Part shown: piece after piece, positions 1-6,161 of the stretch
How positions within the stretch are numbered: position 1 is the first letter of the stretch
How the letters are laid out: each line of letters begins with the position of its first letter
Assembly: GCA_038145245.1 (NCBI GenBank)
Contig: JAYQPI010000012.1
Location: 1-21,005, forward strand
Origin: Fontibacterium sp038145245
GTDB taxonomy: Bacteria; Pseudomonadota; Alphaproteobacteria; Pelagibacterales; Pelagibacteraceae
Length of the DNA: 21,005 bases
Direction of reading: 5' to 3'
Notes under the pieces: generated by a model
Told to the model about the DNA's origin: nothing
Databases searched by the model: none
The model's input: only the letters and a program-made list of their open reading frames with translations
Made by a program: the position numbers and the translations under genes

Positions 1-26
1 TATCCACATACACTCTTAAAGGTAGA

Positions 27-70
27 AAATTTGATTCAAAATGGAATCAAAACGGAATCAAAACGAGAAC
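27..70. repeat. 11-bp tandem repeat array, about four units
   Basis: Units lie at 38-48 (AAAATGGAATC), 49-59 (AAAACGGAATC) and 60-70 (AAAACGAGAAC), with a weaker first unit at 27-37 (AAATTTGATTC). The period is close to one helical turn, so the units would face the same side of the helix. The array lies beyond the 3' end of the rhomboid gene, so it probably belongs to whatever lies left of the window. The repeat is directly visible; a regulatory role is inference. Confidence 0.55.
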
Positions 71-106
71 ATTCATCTAATTTTGTTATTATTTTATGTG
101 GGTAAC

Positions 107-844
107 TTAATTTTGTATCCAGGGATTTTTCTTTTTATCGTCTTTTTCATTAAGAGCTTTAAAGAATGCTTTTTGAGGAATTAAAAAGTTGCCAAAGAAG
201 AACATCACAGCTGCTCCAAATATAAATCCTCCAATATGAGCTCCATAGGCAACTCCGCCCTGACCTGAACTTCCGCTTGAACTAATAAATTGCAATATAA
301 ACCAAAAACCTAGAACAAACATTGCAGGAATTTTTACTATTTGAGAAAAAAAACCAAAAGGTATCAACACTAAAACTTTATTTCTGGGGTATCTGATTAG
401 ATATGCACCTAGAACACCACTAATAGCTCCACTTGCACCAACCATTGGAATAGTTGAGTTTACATTTAAATATACTTGGGTCATTGCGGCCGCAACCCCT
501 GATGCTAAGTAAAATAAAATAAATTTTATTTTTCCAAGATCATCTTCAATATTGTCAGCAAAGATCCACATATAAAGCATATTACCGATTAAATGCATAA
601 AACCTCCATGCATAAACATTGATGTTATTAAGGTAAGATATGGATCAATTTTATTCAGCTCATTTGGCAAAGGTTCTGTACCCAACAGCGAGGCGGGAAC
701 AACCCCATAAGAATAAAATAAATTGCCATTATCAAAACCTGTAGAACTTATTTGTATTAAAAAAACTAAAATACAAATACCTATTATTGTGTAACTAAGT
801 ACTGGAGTTGAAAGTGTATTATTTTCGTCTTTTAATGGGATCAC
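107..844 (-). CDS. Rhomboid family intramembrane serine protease
   Basis: This is a polytopic inner-membrane serine protease of family S54, which cuts transmembrane segments of membrane substrates. The 245-residue protein shows the family layout: a first membrane segment at about residues 17-32, HGGFMHLIGN at 79-88 (His84 and Asn88, spaced as the oxyanion residues of E. coli GlpG), the GASG nucleophile motif with Ser138, and AHIGG with His203 as the catalytic partner. The C-terminus is a short Lys/Asp-rich cytoplasmic tail. The start is GTG, three bases after the aroC stop; the resulting MIPLKDEN opening is typical of alphaproteobacterial rhomboids. It is probably co-transcribed with aroC. 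The natural substrate cannot be told from sequence. Confidence 0.93.
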   Translation of the reverse strand: MIPLKDENNTLSTPVLSYTIIGICILVFLIQISSTGFDNGNLFYSYGVVPASLLGTEPLPNELNKIDPYLTLITSMFMHGGFMHLIGNMLYMWIFADNIEDDLGKIKFILFYLASGVAAAMTQVYLNVNSTIPMVGASGAISGVLGAYLIRYPRNKVLVLIPFGFFSQIVKIPAMFVLGFWFILQFISSSGSSGQGGVAYGAHIGGFIFGAAVMFFFGNFLIPQKAFFKALNEKDDKKKNPWIQN

Positions 845-847
845 GAA

Positions 848-1933
848 TTAGTTTCCGCATTGTGCTCGGTGCATCATTAAATGGTCAAGCAAAATACACG
901 CAAGCATTGCTTCCCCAATAGGAACAGCACGAATACCAACACAAGGATCATGTCTTCCTCGAACAGAAATTTTTGTATTTCTTCCTTTGGTATCAATAGT
1001 GTCACGAGTATTTAATATAGAAGATGTAGGTTTAACTGCAAACGATGCGATAATTTCTTGACCTGTAGAAATTCCACCTAAAATTCCTCCTGCGTTATTA
1101 GATAAAAATTTTGCTTTTCCTCCTTTGGATCTTATCTCATCAGAATTAGTTTCTCCTGTTAAGCTTGCAGCATTCATGCCAGCTCCAATGTTAACGCCTT
1201 TCACTGCATTAATACTCATAAGACCAGCAGCAATATCTTGATCGAGTTTTGAGTAAATAGGCGCACCTAGACCAACTGGAACTCCTTTAGCTCTAAGCTC
1301 TATTACTGCGCCACATGAGCTCCCAGCTTTTCTAATGTCTAGTAAATATTGTTCCCATACGGGCACAGTTTCTTTGTCAGGACAAAAAAAAGGATTTTTT
1401 CTAATTTCTTTATCATTCCAAAGTTTACGATCAATCATCAATGGACCAATTTGTATGACTCCACCAACAATAGAGAATTTTTTTCCAAGTAATTTATTTA
1501 ATACAACTTTGGCAATAGCACCTGCTGCAACGCGCGAAGCAGTTTCTCTGGCCGATTGTCTTCCTCCACCCCTAAAGTCTCGGTTTCCATACTTCATAAA
1601 GTAAGTAAAATCAGCATGTCCTGGTCTAAATTTATCTTTTATACTTTCATAATCTCTAGACTTGGTGTCTTCATTAAAGATGATCATTGAAATTGGCGTT
1701 CCTGTTGTTTTTCCTTGAAACACTCCAGACAATATTTGCACCTGATCTTTTTCTTTTCTTTGAGTTACAAATTTTGATTGACCAGGTCTTCTTTTATTTA
1801 ATTCGATTTGAATATCTTTTTCAGAAATAACAATATTTGGAGGGCAACCATCAACTACACAGCCAATTGCTGGACCGTGAGATTCTCCCCATGTGGTAAA
1901 TCTAAATAGCTTTCCAAAAGTATTAAATGACAT
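848..1933 (-). CDS. aroC: Chorismate synthase
   Basis: Catalyses the last shikimate-pathway step, 5-enolpyruvylshikimate-3-phosphate to chorismate, using reduced FMN; chorismate feeds aromatic amino acids, folate and ubiquinone. The 361-residue protein has the usual family length. Visible signatures are WGESHG at residues 15-20 (catalytic His19), RRPGQS at 48-53, RPGHAD at 103-108 and the flavin/phosphate-binding GGGRQSARET at 122-131. The start is ATG at 1933. It is divergent from pdxH across only 33 bp and is the first gene of a two-gene unit with the rhomboid gene. No truncation or unusual residues were noted. Confidence 0.98.
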   Translation of the reverse strand: MSFNTFGKLFRFTTWGESHGPAIGCVVDGCPPNIVISEKDIQIELNKRRPGQSKFVTQRKEKDQVQILSGVFQGKTTGTPISMIIFNEDTKSRDYESIKDKFRPGHADFTYFMKYGNRDFRGGGRQSARETASRVAAGAIAKVVLNKLLGKKFSIVGGVIQIGPLMIDRKLWNDKEIRKNPFFCPDKETVPVWEQYLLDIRKAGSSCGAVIELRAKGVPVGLGAPIYSKLDQDIAAGLMSINAVKGVNIGAGMNAASLTGETNSDEIRSKGGKAKFLSNNAGGILGGISTGQEIIASFAVKPTSSILNTRDTIDTKGRNTKISVRGRHDPCVGIRAVPIGEAMLACILLDHLMMHRAQCGN

Positions 1934-1966
1934 TAAATATATTTTATAAGGTATTTTTAGTTATTT
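1934..1966. promoter_or_regulatory. Very short divergent intergenic region, aroC / pdxH
   Basis: Only 33 AT-rich bases separate the two ATG codons. No Shine-Dalgarno-like purine block precedes pdxH. TATTTT at about 1951-1956 could act as a -10 element close to the pdxH ATG, which would give a leaderless or nearly leaderless transcript; the matching -35 elements would then lie inside the opposite coding region. The spacing is seen; the promoter assignment is weak inference. Confidence 0.3.
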
Positions 1967-2602
1967 ATGAATCAAAAAAAATATAAAACAAATAAACTTG
2001 GACTGAATGCGTGTTTTCTTGATAAGAAAAATCCATTTGAGCTCTTTAAGGTATGGATGGCTAAAGCAAAAAAAACAGAAATTAATGATCCTAATGCTTT
2101 AGCGCTTGCAACGGTTAATCAAAATAAACAGCCGTCAGTTCGTATGGTTCTATTAAAAGGTTTAACAAATACGGAGTTTATTTTTTATACAAATCTAAAA
2201 AGTAAGAAAAGTAATGAATTAAAAATCAATCCCAAAGCATCCATGTGTTTTCATTGGAAAAGTATAAGACGACAAATAAGAATTGACGGAAATATAAAAA
2301 AAGTTCCAAGTAAAATTGCTGATCAATATTTTAATACTAGACCCTATGGTAGTAGAATTGGAGCATGGGCATCCATACAATCAACTCCAATGGAATCTAA
2401 GTTAGATTTAATAAAAAGAATTGAACAATACAAAAGAAAATTTCCGGCTCATAAAAAAGTTCCAAGACCCCCTTATTGGTCAGGTTGGGCCTTAAAAGCA
2501 AATCAAATTGAATTTTGGTTAGATGGTAGTAATAGAATTCATGAAAGGCTGAAATATACAAGATCTGGATCTAAATGGATTAAAGAAATTTTATATCCTT
2601 AA
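1967..2602 (+). CDS. pdxH: Pyridoxamine 5'-phosphate oxidase
   Basis: FMN-dependent cytosolic oxidase that converts pyridoxine or pyridoxamine 5'-phosphate to PLP (vitamin B6 salvage and synthesis). The 211-residue protein has the normal length. It carries RMVLLKG at 59-65 (FMN-contacting strand), RPYGSRIGAWAS at 125-136, a PRPPYWSGW stretch at 166-174, and a C-terminal RIHERLKY whose Arg190 and His192 correspond to the substrate-binding and catalytic pair of the family. The extreme C-terminus (LYP) is a variant of the usual family ending. It is divergent from aroC and 14 bp upstream of the SbtA-like gene. PLP is needed by GcvP encoded about 3.5 kb further on, which is a metabolic link but not proof of co-regulation. 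Confidence 0.97.
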   Translation: MNQKKYKTNKLGLNACFLDKKNPFELFKVWMAKAKKTEINDPNALALATVNQNKQPSVRMVLLKGLTNTEFIFYTNLKSKKSNELKINPKASMCFHWKSIRRQIRIDGNIKKVPSKIADQYFNTRPYGSRIGAWASIQSTPMESKLDLIKRIEQYKRKFPAHKKVPRPPYWSGWALKANQIEFWLDGSNRIHERLKYTRSGSKWIKEILYP

Positions 2603-2616
2603 ACTTTTATAAATAA

Positions 2617-3558
2617 ATGCAAAGTATATTAGACCCTGCAATTTTATTTTTCATCTTTGGAGTTTTTGCTGGAGCTGTTAGATCTAATTTAGAAATCCCA
2701 TCTGCAATTACTAAATTTTTATCATTATATCTTTTAATGGCTCTAGGATTAAAAGGAGGATTTGCTTTGCAAAAATCAGGAATAACAATTGATATAGCAA
2801 AAACTTTGTCAATTGCTGTTATACTTGCAATTATCATTCCTATTCTTGGATATTATTTTCTTAAAAAAAAATTAAATAGTTATGACTCTGCGGCAATTGC
2901 AGCAACTTATGGCTCGGTAAGCGCTGTGACCTTTATTACTGCTAGTCAATTCTTAGATCAGAACCAAATTACATATGGAGGTCATATGGCAGCAGCCATG
3001 GCGTTAATGGAGTCTCCAGCAATTATTCTTGCAGTTTTTTTAGCAAGTGCTGTAAAATCTAGTAAAAAACAAAGCTCTCTTAACTTGTTACATAAATCTT
3101 TTACCGACGGTGCTCAATTACTTTTAATTGGAGCAATGATCGTTGGTCTTTTTGCTGGTGCTAATGGTGAGAGAATTATGGCACCTTTTTCGATTGATTT
3201 ATTTAAAGGCATGCTAGCTTTTTTCTTACTTGATATGGGATTGATGGTAGCTAAAAATTTTAAACAAGTTTTAAATAAACCTGCTTATGTTTTAATTTAC
3301 GGAGTATTTGCGCCGCCCATTCATGCATTATTAGCTTTATTAATATGCAAAATTGCTGATGTTAGTTTGGGTGAAACTATTTTATTAATGATTTTATCTG
3401 CTAGCGCTTCATATATAGCTGTACCAGCTGCTTTAAAATATGCTCTACCAAAAGCTAATCCATCCCTATATTTTGGAATGTCATTAGGATTAACTTTTCC
3501 AATAAATATCATAATTGGAATTCCACTTTATACATTTATTGCTAAATTATTTTTTTAG
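2617..3558 (+). CDS. SbtA-like sodium-dependent bicarbonate transporter
   Basis: A 313-residue polytopic membrane protein with about 8-10 hydrophobic segments that matches the Sbt (DUF897) family, whose cyanobacterial member SbtA is a Na+/HCO3- symporter. Signatures I recognise are LKGG at 45-48, YGSVSAVTF at 98-106 and MESPAI at 131-136, in the two inverted-repeat halves of the fold. It is shorter than cyanobacterial SbtA (about 370 residues), mainly through a short central cytoplasmic loop (around residues 146-160). No gene for the PII-like partner SbtB is nearby. In a heterotroph bicarbonate uptake could feed carboxylases (inference). It starts 14 bp after pdxH and ends 10 bp from the convergent ProC-like gene. 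Family assignment is firm; the substrate is by homology only. Confidence 0.85.
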   Translation: MQSILDPAILFFIFGVFAGAVRSNLEIPSAITKFLSLYLLMALGLKGGFALQKSGITIDIAKTLSIAVILAIIIPILGYYFLKKKLNSYDSAAIAATYGSVSAVTFITASQFLDQNQITYGGHMAAAMALMESPAIILAVFLASAVKSSKKQSSLNLLHKSFTDGAQLLLIGAMIVGLFAGANGERIMAPFSIDLFKGMLAFFLLDMGLMVAKNFKQVLNKPAYVLIYGVFAPPIHALLALLICKIADVSLGETILLMILSASASYIAVPAALKYALPKANPSLYFGMSLGLTFPINIIIGIPLYTFIAKLFF

Positions 3559-3568
3559 AGAAAAAGAT

Positions 3569-4339
3569 TTATGATTTTTTTACTCGACTATAAATTTTAT
3601 CAAAGCCTTTACTTAAACTTTTAAATATTCCAGATTTTTTTGATCTCATTAAAAGTTCTTCGTTGATTCCACCTTTGGTCTGGAATTCTGCAATCATTTT
3701 ATCTATTGAATAATTATAGCTTTTAAAAAGTTCATTATTTAAGGCTTTAAATAAATGATTTATATATTCTTTGGATTTATTTTGATTAATACCTTTTTTT
3801 ACAAACCATTTGTGAGCAGTATTAAATATCTCAAGATATGTTGCCATAAATGAAGTCATTACCCACAATTTTTTATTCTCTTTTTCATAATTTGTAGCAA
3901 TGACTTTTCCAAGTTTTTTAAAAAAGTTTTCAATAATCTTATTTTTTGGATAAATGATAATAGGTCCAAGATTATATTTAATCATAGGAAGTGGAGCTAT
4001 TTTAAATATTCTTTTAGCTGGAAAAATTATTTTTTTTAGTTCTTGATTATGAATGGTAGACATAAAGTTTAATACCGTATGATTTTTTTTAAATTTTAAT
4101 TTACTTAATATTTTCTTACCAACTTTTGGTGTAACAGAAAGTACGATCCAATTAGATTTATCAATTACTTCTTGATTAGATTTTGCAATTTTTATCTTTT
4201 TAAATTTATTTTTTATAGATCTACTTTTTTTTTTATTTTTGGGAGAAAGAATTATCTCTTGAAAGTTAATCTTTGCTTTAAATATTCCTTCAATAAGTGA
4301 AGTTGCTATTTTTCCAACACCAATAAAACCTAATTTCAT
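3569..4339 (-). CDS. ProC-like NAD(P)-binding oxidoreductase, divergent
   Basis: A 256-residue, lysine-rich cytosolic protein with an N-terminal Rossmann fold (GFIGVGKIATS at 4-14) and the overall plan of pyrroline-5-carboxylate reductase, including a helical C-terminal dimerisation-type domain. Two signatures differ from true ProC. The usual R-x-MPN segment is replaced by KIAPLPM at about 113-119, and the substrate-loop SPGGTT by QTKGGIN at 220-226. It may therefore be a paralogous reductase acting on another imine or keto substrate rather than the proline enzyme. The coding strand contains an A-run (T10 on the plus strand at 4225-4234) in a Lys stretch. It is divergent from gcvT across the riboswitch region and convergent with the SbtA-like gene. 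Family is fairly sure; reaction unknown. Confidence 0.7.
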   Translation of the reverse strand: MKLGFIGVGKIATSLIEGIFKAKINFQEIILSPKNKKKSRSIKNKFKKIKIAKSNQEVIDKSNWIVLSVTPKVGKKILSKLKFKKNHTVLNFMSTIHNQELKKIIFPAKRIFKIAPLPMIKYNLGPIIIYPKNKIIENFFKKLGKVIATNYEKENKKLWVMTSFMATYLEIFNTAHKWFVKKGINQNKSKEYINHLFKALNNELFKSYNYSIDKMIAEFQTKGGINEELLMRSKKSGIFKSLSKGFDKIYSRVKKS

Positions 4340-4443
4340 AGTTTTAAAAATTAATTAAATTAGATATATCATTCATAAGAGCAATTATAAGATTATTAAA
4401 ACTTTTGTTTTCCACATAATTAAACTTATTAACCTGATTCAAA

Positions 4444-4472
4444 TTGACTTTTAACATCGTATAAACGATTAT
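4444..4472 (+). promoter_or_regulatory. Probable promoter of the riboswitch-gcvTHP unit
   Basis: TTGACT at 4444-4449 is a 5/6 match to the -35 consensus. Seventeen bases later GATTAT (4467-4472) is a 4/6 match to -10. The expected transcription start, about seven bases downstream (near 4479), coincides with the first base of the P1 stem of aptamer 1 (4480), which is what a riboswitch leader would need. Hexamers and spacing are seen; promoter activity is inferred. Confidence 0.5.
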
Positions 4473-4479
4473 TAGATTC

Positions 4480-4642
4480 GTAGGGAAGAGACCTCTCGTA
4501 GGCACCGAAGGAGCAACAGCCCAGGAAACTCTCAGGTAAAAGGACCTTACAATTATATAACTCTGGAAAGAAAGTTTAAAACTTCACCGAAGGAGCAATA
4601 CTCTCAGGTAAACATACAGATGGGCCAACAAGAATTGGAGTT
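4480..4642 (+). promoter_or_regulatory. Tandem glycine riboswitch (gcvT leader)
   Basis: Two glycine aptamers of the gcvT RNA class lie head to tail. Both contain the identical core CACCGAAGGAGCAA (4503-4516 and 4585-4598) and CTCTCAGGTAAA (4529-4540 and 4601-4612). In aptamer 1, P1 can pair 4480-4485 with 4545-4550 and P2 can pair 4487-4490 with 4529-4532. In aptamer 2, P1 can pair UCUG 4562-4565 with CAGA 4617-4620. The linker is about ten A/U-rich bases. GGAG at 4637-4640, 13 bases before the gcvT ATG, is the likely ribosome-binding site. The segment 4559-4566 could pair with 4635-4642 over this site, competing with aptamer-2 P1. This suggests translational control with glycine switching expression on (inference). 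Glycine riboswitches before gcvT are known in many bacteria, including SAR11. Confidence 0.95.
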
Positions 4643-4653
4643 ATATAATATTT

Positions 4654-5778
4654 ATGAGTGTTGCAGATTTTGAGTTAAAAAAATCAAATAAAACAACCTT
4701 ATACGAATTTCATAAAAGTTTTGGTGCCAAGCTTGTAAATTTTGCAGGTTATGAAATGCCAATTCAATATCAAGATGGGATTATTCAAGAACACATACAT
4801 ACAAGAAACTCTATTGGAATTTTTGATGTTTCGCATATGGGTCAATTAAATATAGAATGTGGGAGCAGTATTTTTCCTTATCTTGAAAAAATAATTCCAT
4901 TAGATTTTTCAGCAATTGAGAATAATCAATCTAAATATTCATTTCTATTAAATGATAATGGGGGAATCGAAGATGATTTAATTGTAACTAAAGTAAATAC
5001 TGGAATTAAAATTGTGCTTAATGCAGCTTGCAAAGATAATGATACTAAAATTATTAAAGAATCAATTGGTGGAGGATTTACCGCGGTATTAAGAGAAGAT
5101 GTATCATTAATTGCAATTCAAGGCCCACGTGCTGTTGATGCTATGGAAAAAATTTTTAATGGTATTTCAAAACTTAATTTTATGCATGGAAATTATTTTG
5201 AATATAAAAAAAAAAAAATTTTTATAACAAGATCAGGATATACCGGTGAAGATGGTTTTGAGGTTTCCATAGAAAATGAGGATGTTCAAGAATTGACGCA
5301 AGATATCATGAGAGTTTCTGAAGCTAAACTTATAGGACTTGGCGCAAGAGATTCGTTGAGATTAGAAGCAGGACTATGTTTGTATGGGCATGACATTGAT
5401 GCAAAAACTACACCAGTGGAAGGCGCCTTATCATGGGCAATTCCTAAAATAAAAAAAGAAAAGGGTGGATTTTTAGGGAATAAAATAATTCTAGATCAAA
5501 TTAAAAATAAACCTAAAAAAATTAGAGTTGGAATAAAACCAGAGGGTAAAATTATTGCAAGAGAAGGAACCAAAATTTTCTCAAATGATCAAAAAGAAAT
5601 AGGACATATAACTAGTGGTGGTTTTGGACCTAGTGTAAATGGACCTATTGCTATGGGATATGTTGATTATGATCAATCAAAAGAAGGCAATACAGTAATT
5701 TTGAAAATTAGAGAAAATATGGTGCAAGGAGTAATAAGTAAGCTTCCTTTTTATAAAAAAAACTATGTGAAAAATTAA
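4654..5778 (+). CDS. gcvT: Aminomethyltransferase, glycine cleavage T-protein
   Basis: Transfers the methylene carbon from the aminomethyl-lipoyl group of GcvH to tetrahydrofolate, releasing ammonia (glycine cleavage complex, cytosol). The 374-residue protein has the normal length. Visible motifs are FDVSHMGQ at 57-64, QSKYSFLLND at 92-101 followed by GGIEDDLIV with the Asp107-Asp108 pair (the folate-interacting aspartate of the family lies here), GYTGEDGFE and GARDSLRLEAGL near residues 195-240, then a TPVEGALSW segment before the C-terminal barrel domain. The ATG follows the riboswitch leader, with GGAG 13 bases upstream. A 13-A homopolymer at 5206-5218 encodes part of a Lys stretch; the frame is intact across it. 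It is first in gcvTHP, two bases from gcvH. Confidence 0.98.
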   Translation: MSVADFELKKSNKTTLYEFHKSFGAKLVNFAGYEMPIQYQDGIIQEHIHTRNSIGIFDVSHMGQLNIECGSSIFPYLEKIIPLDFSAIENNQSKYSFLLNDNGGIEDDLIVTKVNTGIKIVLNAACKDNDTKIIKESIGGGFTAVLREDVSLIAIQGPRAVDAMEKIFNGISKLNFMHGNYFEYKKKKIFITRSGYTGEDGFEVSIENEDVQELTQDIMRVSEAKLIGLGARDSLRLEAGLCLYGHDIDAKTTPVEGALSWAIPKIKKEKGGFLGNKIILDQIKNKPKKIRVGIKPEGKIIAREGTKIFSNDQKEIGHITSGGFGPSVNGPIAMGYVDYDQSKEGNTVILKIRENMVQGVISKLPFYKKNYVKN

Positions 5779-5780
5779 AT

Positions 5781-6161
5781 ATGACAGAAAAAAAATACTC
5801 AAAAAAACATGAATGGTTAGAAGTAAATGATAATATTGCAACAGTTGGGATTACCAAGCATGCAGCAGCTCAATTAGGTGATATTGTTTTTGTAGAAGTT
5901 CCATCATCTGGAAAATCTTTTAAAAAAGATGATCCGGCTGCAGTTGTTGAGTCAGTGAAAGCTGCAAGTGATGTTTATTCTCCACTCACTGGTGATATTA
6001 AAGAGTCTAATCAAGCAATTGTTATAGATCCATCGCTTATAAACAAAGATCCAGAAAATTCAGGTTGGTTTTTCAAAATTACGATCAAAGATCAAAACGA
6101 GCTTAAAGACTTATTAGATAAGAGTGATTATGAAAAATATGCAGTGGAGAATCCAAATTAA
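5781..6161 (+). CDS. gcvH: Glycine cleavage system H-protein (lipoyl carrier)
   Basis: Small lipoyl-domain protein that shuttles the aminomethyl intermediate from GcvP to GcvT and is reoxidised by the L-protein. Its 126 residues match the family length. The N-terminal KYSKKHEWLE motif is present, and the lipoylation site is Lys60 in ESVKAASDVYSPLTG. It is followed by NKDPENSGWFFKI, typical of the C-terminal half. It starts two bases after gcvT, and its TAA overlaps the gcvP ATG by one base (TAATG), so translation of H and P is probably coupled. The L-protein (lipoamide dehydrogenase) and lipoylation genes are not in the window. Confidence 0.98.
   Translation: MTEKKYSKKHEWLEVNDNIATVGITKHAAAQLGDIVFVEVPSSGKSFKKDDPAAVVESVKAASDVYSPLTGDIKESNQAIVIDPSLINKDPENSGWFFKITIKDQNELKDLLDKSDYEKYAVENPN

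Noticed and set aside
49..70. LexA (SOS) box in the left-edge repeats
   Set aside because: The alphaproteobacterial box GAAC-N7-GAAC needs two GAAC half-sites; only one GAAC is present and the others read GAATC.
1335..1604. 89-codon open frame on the plus strand inside aroC
   Set aside because: It lies fully antisense to a strongly conserved aroC region, has no family resemblance and no ribosome-binding site.
2607..2837. 76-codon minus-strand open frame over the start of the SbtA-like gene
   Set aside because: It is antisense to a clearly conserved transporter start and has no independent support; similar shadows within glyS, ispB, the S49 gene and the gcvP tail were dropped for the same reason.
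3549..3590. Hairpin terminator between the convergent SbtA-like and ProC-like genes
   Set aside because: Only short A/T runs with mismatches can pair; there is no GC-containing stem, so it is not distinguishable from background.
4408..4416. TTTTCCACA, a match to the DnaA-box consensus, and TATCCACA at the left window edge
   Set aside because: Single isolated boxes in AT-rich DNA are expected by chance; there is no cluster, no AT-rich unwinding element arrangement and no origin-linked genes.
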